64,000 nt of DNA from Exiguobacterium sp. J17977 (GTDB lineage Bacteria; Bacillota; Bacilli; Exiguobacteriales; Exiguobacteriaceae), in assembly GCF_018616375.1 (NCBI RefSeq), contig NZ_JAEQBB010000010.1, positions 1-64,000 of the forward strand. The letters run 5' to 3'. How positions within the stretch are numbered: position 1 is the first letter of the stretch; every line of letters begins with the position of its first letter. Positions 8,454-17,127 of the stretch are shown in pieces. The position numbers and the translations under genes were made by a program. Under the pieces are notes generated by a model. That model had not been told where the DNA came from. It saw only the letters and a program-made list of their open reading frames with translations, and did not search any database.

Positions 8454-10817
8454 CTACGGTGTGCCTTGCTTCAGTTTCTCGAGTCGTTTCGCGATCATCG
8501 TGCTCAAAAAGCTCTTCTGGCTGTCGGTGACGGCGTAAACTCCTAGGTTCAGGTTCGTCTCGAACTCAGGGAGGGACATCCCGCCGATGTCATGCCCTTC
8601 GAACATCGAGCGGAGGATGCTGTCCTGCAGCACGTCTCGTACCGTCAAGGACTTATCTTCCTGATTCGATGGAGCGTTGATTTCCGTTTCGTCCTTTTTC
8701 TTCGCAAAACGGATACGGATCTGTTCGAAGTCGAGACCGGCGTGACGGCATGGGATGTCGATGTCATGCAGGGAGCGGTCCGTGTCGAAGTCGTCCGCCA
8801 GGTATTCGTAACGATATTTCATCGCCGTCTTGCCGCTCAGGAAGATCGGATACGACTGGATACGTCGTTTCTTCGTGTCCTGACGCTTGATGACACGGAT
8901 GATGAGCATCTCGCCCTCTTTGAGTCCCATGACCTCGGTCGCTGTCATGAGCCGACGGCCGTCCACGTTCTCCGTCTTCGATTTCTTGAGCGAGAATGTC
9001 TGCCCGGACCGCGATTTCGTGACGATGGTCGCCTCACCGAGCTTCTTCGATATCAGTTCGGCGGTCGACTCATCCGCGGTCAACAGATAGTGCGTGTTCC
9101 CACAGTTGCCGTCAATCGTCTTCCAATCCTCTCCGTATAGGTTCTCGAGTTGGGAATAGGCCTGGATAACGAGATTGAAGCGCATGTTGCGCCCGAGACA
9201 GACGGTGATGATGTTGGCCATGCCTTCGATCGGCGGCATGTTGCCGAACTCGTCGAGTAAGAAGACGACTTGGCGCTCGCATTTGCCTTGTTTCGTCTGC
9301 GAGGCGACCCGGGCGAGCGCCGTGTATACCTGTTTGATGTAGAGCGACGCGATGACGTTGAATGTCGGGTCATAGTCCGGGACGATGAGAAACACCGCCA
9401 CGGGACGCATATGATACATCACTTCACGGACCTGTATCATCCCATCGATTGCGTAACGGAAACGTCCACTCTCCTCATCATGCGTTTCCAGCTGGATCGT
9501 CGCAGTGCTTGAGTCAGTCGAGATTTGAACGGCGTCTCCTGTTCTAAGTGACGACGCGTGGTACACGATGAAGCTGCCATCGTCGTCTGTCGTGAGCGCA
9601 TGGGTCGTCCCATCGGGAAACGTGAACGTGAGTCGTGTCAAAGGTTCAGTCCGTCCACTGATCCAGCGGTTGAATCCGATGCGTCGCATGTCGAGCGAGT
9701 TCATCGACGTCAGCTTCCCGGTCCCGTTCAACGTGAAGATCCCGAGTTTCGCATTCGTATTGGCCAGGATACTGGCCCGTGTCTGCCCACCCGAGAAATG
9801 GAGTGTCGCGAACTGGAGCCGGGCTGGGTGGTTCTCCGGGAACCGTTGAAAGAACTCGTCGAGTGCCGAAATCTCCTGCCCTTGCCGCGTCACGACCGTC
9901 CGCGACCCGAGGTCCGAGAGCATGAGGGCAACGTTGTACATGTTGATCTTCTCCGGCGTGTCCTTCGCCTCTTCACAGAGACCGAGGATGAGCGCCGTGC
10001 ACAGGTCGATCGACGAGTTGGCCCAGAACGGGTCCCGTGCCTTCGGGTCATGGTACAACATGAACGCGACCGAGCGCGCATACTGTTGGGCGAGCGAGTA
10101 GTTTTCCTCAAGGAACGCATCGATTGTCAGTTGCAACAGGTTGTACGACATCGATTGGAGCGGGTTCATCAGGTTCAACACCTCGACCTGATAGCCGCGT
10201 TGTTCGAGCGTCTCCTTCGAGGCGGCGAAGAGCTCGCCTTTCGGGTCGTTGACAATCAGGCTCGCCTGATAACGCGCCCGGCTGTACAGGTCGATTGTCG
10301 AGAAGACGAACGTCTCGCCCTTCCCGGATCGGGTTGTGCCGATGATCAGGTTGTTGACGGGGGAGTCATCGATGAACAGCTCGTTCTTGACCCGTCCGAC
10401 GGGGACACCGCCCAATCCGTCATAGCGCTTCTTCCGATCCGGAACACGACGGTACTGTTGCTTCAATTCATCGAATGAGGTGAAGCGGGCGCTCCCTTTC
10501 TGATTCTTTCGCAGATCCCGGAAGTTCAGCCATACCTTGCCGAACACGACAAGACCGATGAACAGACTGAACGCGATCAGTCCGAGCAAGACGATCGAAG
10601 AGGGAAGACTCACCTCCAAGAACAAGGAGGGTGAGAGCTTCGGAATCGTCGCTCCGGCCAAAAGCCCTTCTTTTAGAATCGGGGTCATGATTTGTCGAAT
10701 GATGTTGTAGACCCCGTTCAGCAGATAAAAAATTCCGGCCGGCAACACCAACAGGCAGAACAGGGCGGGGAAGATCAGACGTATCGGGAATCGTGGAGAT
10801 TGGGACGGAGTTCTCAA
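8454..10817 (-). CDS. virD4: VirD4/TraG-type coupling protein with an inserted beta domain
   Basis: This 787-residue ATPase delivers the relaxase-DNA complex to the channel. Two N-terminal membrane helices (about 14-36 and 72-95) precede the motor domain. Walker A is GTTRSGKGET (160-169) and Walker B is VFLLDEFGN (after about 520), followed by the usual arginine/sensor region. Residues about 382-468 form an extra strand-rich segment (FTFPDGTTHALTTDD) between SMNSLDM and the AVFLIVPDYDPT motif that normally follows closely. The likely start is TTG 10817 after TAGGTGA. Coupling proteins of pSK41-like systems (TrsK) are the closest match by gene order. Confidence 0.92.
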   Translation of the reverse strand: MRTPSQSPRFPIRLIFPALFCLLVLPAGIFYLLNGVYNIIRQIMTPILKEGLLAGATIPKLSPSLFLEVSLPSSIVLLGLIAFSLFIGLVVFGKVWLNFRDLRKNQKGSARFTSFDELKQQYRRVPDRKKRYDGLGGVPVGRVKNELFIDDSPVNNLIIGTTRSGKGETFVFSTIDLYSRARYQASLIVNDPKGELFAASKETLEQRGYQVEVLNLMNPLQSMSYNLLQLTIDAFLEENYSLAQQYARSVAFMLYHDPKARDPFWANSSIDLCTALILGLCEEAKDTPEKINMYNVALMLSDLGSRTVVTRQGQEISALDEFFQRFPENHPARLQFATLHFSGGQTRASILANTNAKLGIFTLNGTGKLTSMNSLDMRRIGFNRWISGRTEPLTRLTFTFPDGTTHALTTDDDGSFIVYHASSLRTGDAVQISTDSSTATIQLETHDEESGRFRYAIDGMIQVREVMYHMRPVAVFLIVPDYDPTFNVIASLYIKQVYTALARVASQTKQGKCERQVVFLLDEFGNMPPIEGMANIITVCLGRNMRFNLVIQAYSQLENLYGEDWKTIDGNCGNTHYLLTADESTAELISKKLGEATIVTKSRSGQTFSLKKSKTENVDGRRLMTATEVMGLKEGEMLIIRVIKRQDTKKRRIQSYPIFLSGKTAMKYRYEYLADDFDTDRSLHDIDIPCRHAGLDFEQIRIRFAKKKDETEINAPSNQEDKSLTVRDVLQDSILRSMFEGHDIGGMSLPEFETNLNLGVYAVTDSQKSFLSTMIAKRLEKLKQGTP

Positions 10818-10831
10818 TTATTTCACCTACC

Positions 10832-11932
10832 TTAATCTGAATAAAGAATTGTTTGCAGGTCAATTTCTTCTGCAGCGATAGCGACTTGAATCTTCTCACG
10901 GGCCGAAGTGTCCTTACTAGAAATTTTCTTTAGTTTCTCGTTCAGTCCGTCGATTGTGGCCTTGATGTTTTGGTACTTGTCGATTTTTTCTTGTACGGCA
11001 GGGTCGTTCGTCTTGGACGCCCATTCGTTTGCAAACTCGATGTCCTTGAGAAAGAGATACGCGGTCACTTTTGCCGAAACGCGAGGAGCGGTCCATTCCA
11101 CGTCATCCGACTTGACCACGGTCTCGTGGTCCCGTTCCAGTGCGGCGATATCGAAGGCGCCCTCATCGGTGGGATGTGACGCTTGAAAGTCTTGAAGACG
11201 TTCCAATCTCTCCTGATCCGATAGATTGAGGCCGGCCAGCTTCGTTTCGATCAGGATGGGGTCATCCGTGAGCTCGAGCGCCTTCTGGTCTTCTTCTTCT
11301 GCCAGATAAAGGTCGACCAATAAGGCATTCTCTTCCTCGGACCGGTCTTTCCGTTCCAGTAAATCGATTAGTGAGGATTCCTCACCTTTGAGCGCCTGGT
11401 CGTAGGCGTCTAACCATGTCTCTTCTCCACCGGTCACTTGTTCGGCGTGTGCCTCTTTATCGATGAACCATTGCGCGGCAGTGAAGAGTGAGGTGAAGAG
11501 AATCCCGGCCGTGGCCGCCCCGTAGATGAGGCGGCGTTGCAGGCGGTTGAGGCGTGACTGATAGGTCGACGACACAATCGGGTTCGATTTGACGGACGGA
11601 CGCTTATAGTCGTCCGGTGTCTCGGACTCGATTTCGTCGAGGAGCCACATCTTCTTCGCGTTATCCTCTTTCTTCGTCCTTATCCGTTGTACCCGGTCAT
11701 TCACTTGATGATACAGGTTCGGATAGGTCCCTCCGGTCCCGAACGTGAACGTCCCTCGATAGAGCAGTTCATCTTTTTGGTCGAAGAGCCGAAAGTCACC
11801 GGAACAGCTCGTCCCTTCCTCGCTACGTGCCTGGTGCAGGTCATGGGTCGCGATGACTGCCTCGACGAAAGTGAGCCGTTCATAGTTTTGGATCCGTGTG
11901 TCGGGCACGTCCGTAAATCGTACAAACAACAT
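10832..11932 (-). CDS. Bitopic transfer-locus protein, YukC/EssB-like layout
   Basis: This 366-residue protein has a cytoplasmic N-terminal domain of about 160 residues, one membrane helix (about 166-186, IYGAATAGILFTSLFTAA) and an all-helical C-terminal domain of about 175 residues with repeated short acidic/leucine helices. The layout and helix-repeat character recall YukC/EssB membrane proteins of type VII secretion. Sequence motifs are too weak to claim homology. It starts at ATG 11932 behind GAGGAACGAG, directly after a weak terminator that separates it from the pilin gene, so it is probably made at a lower level than pilin. Confidence 0.55.
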   Translation of the reverse strand: MLFVRFTDVPDTRIQNYERLTFVEAVIATHDLHQARSEEGTSCSGDFRLFDQKDELLYRGTFTFGTGGTYPNLYHQVNDRVQRIRTKKEDNAKKMWLLDEIESETPDDYKRPSVKSNPIVSSTYQSRLNRLQRRLIYGAATAGILFTSLFTAAQWFIDKEAHAEQVTGGEETWLDAYDQALKGEESSLIDLLERKDRSEEENALLVDLYLAEEEDQKALELTDDPILIETKLAGLNLSDQERLERLQDFQASHPTDEGAFDIAALERDHETVVKSDDVEWTAPRVSAKVTAYLFLKDIEFANEWASKTNDPAVQEKIDKYQNIKATIDGLNEKLKKISSKDTSAREKIQVAIAAEEIDLQTILYSD

Positions 11933-11966
11933 CTCGTTCCTCCTCTCGTTTCAAGCAACAAAAAAA

Positions 11967-11984
11967 GCCTTCCGATTGGAACGC
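11967..11984 (-). terminator. Intergenic attenuator after the pilin gene
   Basis: On the minus strand GCGTTCC and GGAAGGC form a short stem with one mismatch, followed at once by seven T residues (11966-11960). It lies between the pilin gene and the rest of the transfer operon. A partial terminator here would set pilin expression above that of channel subunits, as is common in pilus operons. Confidence 0.6.
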
Positions 11985-11998
11985 TGCGTGCGTGTGCA

Positions 11999-12223
11999 TT
12001 AGAATTTGATGTTCTGGTCGACCATTTCGGCGAGCGTGAACGCGCCCATGACGATGATCAGGCCGACGGCGCCCCCGACGAGCCAACCGACCGCCTTCGA
12101 TCGGCCGCGATCCCCGCCGAAGATGAAGTAGAAGCCCCCAATCGCGAAGGCGATGGCCGCGGCGATGACAGCGAGTCCCTGGAAGAACTGAAGCAAGCTG
12201 AGCCCTGTCTCATTGAGTCCCAT
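11999..12223 (-). CDS. VirB2/TrbC-like pilin precursor
   Basis: This 74-residue hydrophobic protein has two membrane helices (about 14-33 and 43-64) separated by a short basic loop (GGDRGRSK) and a polar C-terminus. This is the classic size and topology of VirB2/TrbC-type major subunits in Gram-positive conjugation systems. It starts at ATG 12223 behind AGGAGG. It is followed by an attenuator-like stem-loop, fitting a subunit needed in excess. No signal peptidase site is obvious; Gram-positive homologues often lack a cleavable leader. Confidence 0.78.
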   Translation of the reverse strand: MGLNETGLSLLQFFQGLAVIAAAIAFAIGGFYFIFGGDRGRSKAVGWLVGGAVGLIIVMGAFTLAEMVDQNIKF

Positions 12224-12235
12224 GTCGTTTCCTCC

Positions 12236-12418
12236 TTAGTCCTGGTGCGCCGGCGATTTGAAGCTGAGCTTCGCCTCGAGCGCCTCCATGATGAGTTCCT
12301 GGTTGTCCTGGATGACCTGTTGATGTTGCTCGTCGAGCCACTCCTCGTAGTCCTTCCCACGGATGCGTAAGAGTTTTTCGGCAAAACTACGGTTCTGTTT
12401 CTGTTCTTTTGATGCCAC
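12236..12418 (-). CDS. Small hydrophilic protein at the head of the transfer operon
   Basis: The likely start is GTG 12418, 11 bases after GGGAAGG; the apparent upstream extension lies in the structured element and is not protein-like. The 60-residue product is highly charged and helical (KLLRIRGKDYEEWLDEQHQQ) with no membrane segment. It is the first reading frame of the transfer operon and is tightly followed by the pilin gene. The function is unknown. Such short coiled proteins may be regulators or chaperones of the adjacent pilin, but nothing specific is visible. Confidence 0.6.
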   Translation of the reverse strand: MASKEQKQNRSFAEKLLRIRGKDYEEWLDEQHQQVIQDNQELIMEALEAKLSFKSPAHQD

Positions 12419-12446
12419 AGTACACACTTCCTTCCCTTGATCTCTA

Positions 12447-12702
12447 GATGTGCAGCAGCACATCATTAAGGACAGTCGGATTCGGTGCGGTGGGTTTCTA
12501 GCCGTTCCCCCACGAACTCTACTCCTCGCTGAGAGAGGAGCTGTACAGGGTTTTTCGATGACCCGGAACGATACGGTGACCTTGTGGCGAGTTTTAGGCG
12601 ACTCTCGCCGAACCATCTATGCGTAGATCCCGCCCACCCGGTCACTGGTGAGGGACACGCAGGTATGTGATTGGATTAGACCATCCTTAAGGATGTGCTG
12701 CT
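12447..12702 (-). ncRNA. Candidate structured RNA or riboregulatory leader before the transfer operon
   Basis: An outer stem joins 12454-12472 and 12684-12702 (18 of 19 positions complementary, around AGCAGCACATC). It encloses many independent helices: 12490-12494/12509-12513, 12522-12527/12535-12540, 12548-12551/12561-12564, 12576-12581/12640-12645, 12586-12591/12604-12609 and 12615-12619/12624-12628. At one end GATGTGC-agca-GCACATC (12447-12464) competes with the outer stem, so two mutually exclusive folds exist. It contains no plausible gene. It lies between the XRE regulator and the transfer genes. Strand is assumed from the operon. A single-stranded-DNA element is the alternative. Confidence 0.55.
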
Positions 12703-12715
12703 ACGTCGGTGTCGG

Positions 12716-13204
12716 TTACTGTCGGACTCGTTTCCGTTTCTTGACGTGGATGAGCTCGTCATTTGGGTTCTTCCGTTTGGCGAGGACGTGGGCGTCACAG
12801 ACGACCGTGCGGATCCGATAGTAGAGTTGCGTCAGCTGGACCGCCTCTCCGCTCGCCTTCTCGATGCCGATAAAGCCGTGCAGTTCATACGTCTTCCCGT
12901 CGAACGTGCGGACCGAGTCGGCTTGCGGCAGTTCCTTCAGGTCGAACCGGCGTCGCTCGAGCTTTGTGACGGACCGCTTCGCCCCGTATCCGAAGTCGAT
13001 GGCATCCCACGGGACCGTCGCGAGCGTGTGCCCGAATGCGCGGGCCAGGTGATCGATGTCCGCAATAGACGGTACCGAACGGTTTTGTTCATACTGGCTG
13101 ATGGCGGGTTGTGAAATCTCTCCAAATGTCCTCTCTGACAGTTCGACCTGTGACCAGCCCGAGAGCCGGCGGTTCTCCTTCAACCACTCCCCGAATCGAT
13201 ACAT
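12716..13204 (-). CDS. XRE-family transcriptional regulator of the transfer region
   Basis: Residues about 5-60 form a Cro/C1-type helix-turn-helix (SGWSQVELSERT, then QPAISQYEQNRSVPS), followed by a 90-residue C-terminal domain with strands and a very basic tail (HVKKRKRVRQ). It starts at ATG 13204 behind GAAAGGGGAAGG. It sits alone upstream of the structured element and the transfer operon, the usual place for a plasmid transfer repressor. The C-terminal domain could sense a signal or mediate oligomerisation; its family is not recognised. Confidence 0.85.
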   Translation of the reverse strand: MYRFGEWLKENRRLSGWSQVELSERTFGEISQPAISQYEQNRSVPSIADIDHLARAFGHTLATVPWDAIDFGYGAKRSVTKLERRRFDLKELPQADSVRTFDGKTYELHGFIGIEKASGEAVQLTQLYYRIRTVVCDAHVLAKRKNPNDELIHVKKRKRVRQ

Positions 13205-13541
13205 AAGCCTTCCCCTTTCTGTAAACCAGAGCGGCGACCAAACAGATGTTTCCTTTTGTTGGTTCCAATATAACAGGGTTAGGAAGAAAAATCATCAGTT
13301 TTCTGATATGTCAGAAATTTTACAATTGACGATTCTTGTCGAATCCGCTCTACACAAGGGATATCTAGCAACAGCAACTCAATATTTTTAGTTTTGTCGC
13401 ACAACTGTAAAAAAATAATGCTTTTAGTATAGAAAATAATGACAAGTATTTTGATTTCAAGAGATCGTGGTAGGGTAGAGGAATAGAAAGTTTCGTAAAG
13501 AATAAGTGATGAAGAAAGTACTTTGATCGTGGGGTGAGCAA
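13205..13541. other. Divergent intergenic region without a gene
   Basis: The sequence changes here from GC-rich transfer DNA to AT-rich cargo. It holds the divergent starts of two XRE genes and a perfect run of TTGACGATTCTT on the plus strand that could be part of a promoter. No gene or strong hairpin was seen. Confidence 0.5.
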
Positions 13542-13763
13542 ATGGAGTTGAACGAGGCAATCATCGAGCGGATGAAGGAGCTCGCAGCGGAACGAAACAT
13601 GACGATTCATCAAGTGATTCAAAAAGGTGGGTTAAATCAAGCGACGATTTCAGAACTGATGAGTGGACGTACAAAGCATCCAAAGGTGAGTACAATTCAA
13701 AAGTTTTGTAACGGATTAAATATTACCTTAAATGATTTTTTTAATGACAAAAAATTTTTATAG
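13542..13763 (+). CDS. Small XRE/Cro-type helix-turn-helix protein
   Basis: This 73-residue protein is almost entirely a single Cro/C1 helix-turn-helix domain: MTIHQVIQKGGLNQATISEL carries the two core helices, and the segment ending LNITLNDFF is the typical last helix. Single-domain proteins of this kind bind operators as dimers and act as repressors or phage-type switches. It starts at ATG 13542 with GGGGTGAGCAA in front. It faces away from the larger XRE regulator, across the composition boundary. Its target is unknown; it has no toxin partner of the usual size next to it. Confidence 0.82.
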   Translation: MELNEAIIERMKELAAERNMTIHQVIQKGGLNQATISELMSGRTKHPKVSTIQKFCNGLNITLNDFFNDKKFL

Positions 13764-13969
13764 ATTATGAATTTTTCTTTCATCTGTTTATCTATTGGGG
13801 AGCATATCAAGTCGGGCCAATCGCTTTTTCACTTTCTCATGCTCGTATAGAGCAAAGGTTTTTCAGAGTCCTCAATAATTATTGTTGTTTAACAGTAGAA
13901 AAGGACATTACGTTTAGCAATATCCATCTTACTGGATAAACGCAGTGCCCGTTTTCTTTAATGAAAAAT

Positions 13970-14998
13970 TCAAGACCGTTTGTATGTCTTTAAGCGTTCC
14001 TTAACCCAAACCAAAGTGTCTTCCGTCATCCTTAAACATAGAAGTGCATCGTAATTTGAAACTGTTTCACGATATAGGACGCCGTCAATTTTCGGTCCCT
14101 CTGTAATGTGAGGTCCCAAATTAGAAGTAATTGAATACAGTTGATAAAAAAGTTTAAACCGTGAATATTCAAACCTGTGATCTGTCTGAAATGATATACC
14201 CTTATCAGCGGTTCCTTGCATAATATTGTTAGGAACTTTAACTTTTTCAATATGTGTGTCCGTACTTAAGTTAAGTAATCCTTTGACCCACTTATTATCT
14301 CCATCATCCTTAAAATGGCTAAACAATCCAGTAATAATGCTTCTGCAGTTAGAGACACAAGAAACATTTTCACCGGCAATATAGTTCTCAATCGCTTCTT
14401 GATATAACTCTGCAATTTCAGGATATTTATATGTTAACCAACCATCAATTGAAGAAGGATTTCTAGGGACAATTGAAGTACTTTCAGTGAAAGGAACCAC
14501 TTTGAATTTACCATCAACATACTTAACGTCTAGATTAAAAACGTTCAGGTTTTTTGATAATATTTTGAAGTCCTCGTTACTCCCTTCAATAATAAAATCA
14601 CTAACTACATCAGGACCAAGGCTAATTGCTAATTCGAAATTTTCTATCAATGTTGGATCATCCCAAAAACCTTTTTTAAATACATTGACTATATTAATTT
14701 CAGACACTATTTCTGCCATAAGTGCAGTGAATCCTTCTATATTTTTCCCGTTTGAATATGATATATCTAAGATTCTTTTGATTACAGAATAAAATTCATC
14801 ATACATTGGATTTTCGTTTCTACGAGAAGCGAAATAGGAATATGGATTTAGCTTGTTCTCATAAGCGTGATAAAGTCCACTATAACCAGCATTGGATAAA
14901 ATTCGTTCCCACATTGAGTTGTTGTTTGCACGTAACACAAGTTGATTATTTAAGATAGTCGCGATTTTAGATAATGAAATCATTTCAAAGTTATCCAA
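13970..14998 (-). CDS. Putative abortive-infection (Abi_C/HEPN-like) protein
   Basis: The start is placed at TTG 14998, since AGGAGG lies 7 bases upstream; an ATG at 15025 is upstream of that site. The 342-residue soluble protein is mostly helical. Its second half has the order seen in Abi_C-type proteins: a helix with SNCRSIITGLF, a variable loop, then YSITSNLGPHITEG and a final helix with many conserved-type aliphatics (LVWVKERL). Such proteins arrest phage infection, often through HEPN RNase activity. The canonical Rx4-6H pair is not clear here, so the assignment is tentative. A lone cargo gene in AT-rich DNA next to other defence-like genes supports it. Confidence 0.42.
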   Translation of the reverse strand: MDNFEMISLSKIATILNNQLVLRANNNSMWERILSNAGYSGLYHAYENKLNPYSYFASRRNENPMYDEFYSVIKRILDISYSNGKNIEGFTALMAEIVSEINIVNVFKKGFWDDPTLIENFELAISLGPDVVSDFIIEGSNEDFKILSKNLNVFNLDVKYVDGKFKVVPFTESTSIVPRNPSSIDGWLTYKYPEIAELYQEAIENYIAGENVSCVSNCRSIITGLFSHFKDDGDNKWVKGLLNLSTDTHIEKVKVPNNIMQGTADKGISFQTDHRFEYSRFKLFYQLYSITSNLGPHITEGPKIDGVLYRETVSNYDALLCLRMTEDTLVWVKERLKTYKRS

Positions 14999-15241
14999 AA
15001 AGTTCCTCCTATGTAATGTATTCATTGTATGTCTTCAAATCATGATCTGAAAGGTACTTTCTAGCGTTTTTACGAATTAACGTTTAATATTCTTGTAGTC
15101 CTCATTCTTAATCTTCACGCCGGCGACGCTAAACTTGATTGATTTCAGTACAGGGGCTTCTTATAATTCGTCCTTTTCAAATATATTTACAATGATTGAA
15201 AAATTATCGAACATCTCTACTTTGTTGAATTAAAGTTTTAC

Positions 15242-16108
15242 TTAATCAATTTCACCACGGAACCGCGGTTCTTGTTGTTTCTCTTTCTTCTGTTCTTCTA
15301 TCCATTCCTCCTCATATTCTCTTTGTTTAAAGTCATACCATTCATTTTGCATTTTAATATAGCGTTCATCTTTTTTCCTCATTTTTTCAGTTTCTTCCCC
15401 TGAACCTATCGGACCATAAACTGATTCCCTGCTGTCTTCCTCACCCCACACATTCTTTAAATAAGGATAAGTGTAGTGATAAATAATCGTAGGATTATAA
15501 GATTTCCCTTTAAAATATGTATGCCCATTAGAACGAATCTTTGTTAGAACTAGTTCTACTTCTCTAACTTGTCCATATAAACTGACGATACTGTATAATC
15601 GTTCTTCATCAGCTCCCATATAATCAATCGTAATATCAATATTTTGTATTTCATGTAACTTTCTTTCCCCCGTTAAAAATTTCCGTCCTTCTTTACTTAT
15701 TAAAGAAGCAGTAATTATCGTCTTATAGATTTTTAACTTCATTTGAATTTTTACTTTTGTCGAAGGTAACTCGCCACGGTTTTTTACCCGAATGTATAAG
15801 TTCTCCTGGTTAAAACGAAGCGGACTTTTTCTAACAGGAAAACCATCTTCCCTGTACTCAAACGCAGTTTCGAAGTCCAAGTTAGCATCCTTGTATTTAA
15901 TTTCGTCATTATTTAAATCAACTTCTGGAGATAAAGAAAGCTTTGATTGACTCATCTTTTGTGTAAATCGGAAAACAATAAAAACTAGAATAAGATTGAA
16001 AAATGCTAAAGCAAACGTCGTAACCGGGTCGAATTTATCGAAGAAATCAATGAACGTATTTATTCCCGTCATCTTTTTTATCCCTACCACATTAAGAACT
16101 ATACTCAT
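15242..16108 (-). CDS. Unknown single-span membrane protein with large soluble domain
   Basis: The start is placed at ATG 16108, behind AAAGGGGATG. The 288-residue product has a short outside segment, one membrane helix (about 24-45, FALAFFNLILVFIVFRF) and a cytoplasmic domain. The middle part (about 85-210) looks beta-rich, an Ig-like sandwich by strand spacing. The end is an extremely charged helix (about 240-285) rich in E, K and R. I recognise no family. It sits between an Abi-like gene and a protease gene, all on one strand, so a membrane-linked defence role is possible but unproven. Confidence 0.5.
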   Translation of the reverse strand: MSIVLNVVGIKKMTGINTFIDFFDKFDPVTTFALAFFNLILVFIVFRFTQKMSQSKLSLSPEVDLNNDEIKYKDANLDFETAFEYREDGFPVRKSPLRFNQENLYIRVKNRGELPSTKVKIQMKLKIYKTIITASLISKEGRKFLTGERKLHEIQNIDITIDYMGADEERLYSIVSLYGQVREVELVLTKIRSNGHTYFKGKSYNPTIIYHYTYPYLKNVWGEEDSRESVYGPIGSGEETEKMRKKDERYIKMQNEWYDFKQREYEEEWIEEQKKEKQQEPRFRGEID

Positions 16109-16449
16109 TATTAACATCCCCTTTAAATTCATAATATTGTACAAACATAAGAGGATATACTATTTATTGGTAATCCACTTCATTATCATAATTCATGGCA
16201 CACAATAGCGGCTACCTTTAAGTGCAAAATTAGTTCTTACACGGGCCTTATCGCACACAATACTGGGTCTTGTTTTAAGATAAGTAATTTTTTACTGAAT
16301 AGACAATGAAGACATGTAATGAATTATTTAAGACAGCAGAAACCTTACAAGGCGCAACACAGCTGGCTTCTAAATTGCTGATAACAGTAATTAGCCCGTA
16401 ACGATAAAATTCGTTGCAATTCACAGGGCGAATATACGTATGACAGTTA
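16109..16449. other. AT-rich spacer with no intact gene
   Basis: No gene, strong hairpin or RNA was seen. It probably includes decayed sequence continuous with the IS21 remnant on its right. Confidence 0.4.
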
Positions 16450-17110
16450 ACAAAAATCCGGAAATACTTTTCAACAAAAACATTCAAGGGTGACTAAGGT
16501 AGAAGGGGTCGAAATAAGCGGGGTAGTCGAAAACATTAATAAGTAGCCGGTTAGAGCGTGTCGAACGAGTACGTTAGGGACGCTAAGATACTCCTTGATT
16601 CTTCCAGACAGAAATTCTGAATAGCTGTAGTGCCCGAAGTTTCTCGGTTTCTCTTCCACGTGCTGATGATGTTTTTCATAAAGTTGTAGGATCTTCATCA
16701 AGTTCCATCTTAAGACGACATTTACTTACTCATAACAGGCCTCTGAAAGACCAAAGCTTTTGCCTTATCATATCGGGTGTTATTTCACCGTATTTACACT
16801 TTTAAAAATTTTTCTTTGAATGCTGGGAAGTCTTCTTGCGGTAATTGAATGAGATGTTTTTGCTCCTTCTCGAAGAATTTATAGATCAGCATGTTCTTTT
16901 CGTATTACACTCTCCATGTTGCCCTGTAGGAAGGCCGCGAGCTCATGACTCATGGAATCTCGAGTAATGCATGACAGGCGCCAGGATAAGAAGATTGTAT
17001 CGTATATCCGACCTTGTTCTCGACACTCTCTTTTTCGTTCCCGCTGTAAGAATTATAACTTTGGACTTGGAAATCATAATGGGTCATAAATTGTAGAATT
17101 GTGATAGGAG
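16450..17110 (-). pseudogene. Decayed IS21-family transposase (istA) fragment
   Basis: In changing frames on the minus strand one can read SGNEKESVENKVGY, the EKNMLIYKFFEKEQKHLIQL segment, KYGEITPDMIRQKLWSF and EKHHQHVEEKPRNF in the right order for the C-terminal half of IS21 IstA. Stops and frameshifts interrupt it, and neither the N-terminus nor an intact istB follows. It is an old, inactive insertion sequence between the two cargo genes. Confidence 0.7.
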
Positions 17111-17127
17111 CTCGAGATTTAACATTT

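Noticed and set aside
9558-10478. 306-codon plus-strand frame inside the VirD4 gene
   Set aside because: Antisense shadow: the minus-strand protein has clear Walker motifs, while this frame is R/E/V-rich without domains or a ribosome site.
13225-13235. TTTGGTCGC match to the iteron start upstream of the XRE regulator (minus strand)
   Set aside because: Only the short first part matches, without the conserved CGTACTGAAACGACA half, so chance is likely.
13542-13763. Small HTH protein as antitoxin of a toxin-antitoxin pair
   Set aside because: No toxin-sized gene is adjacent in the same direction.
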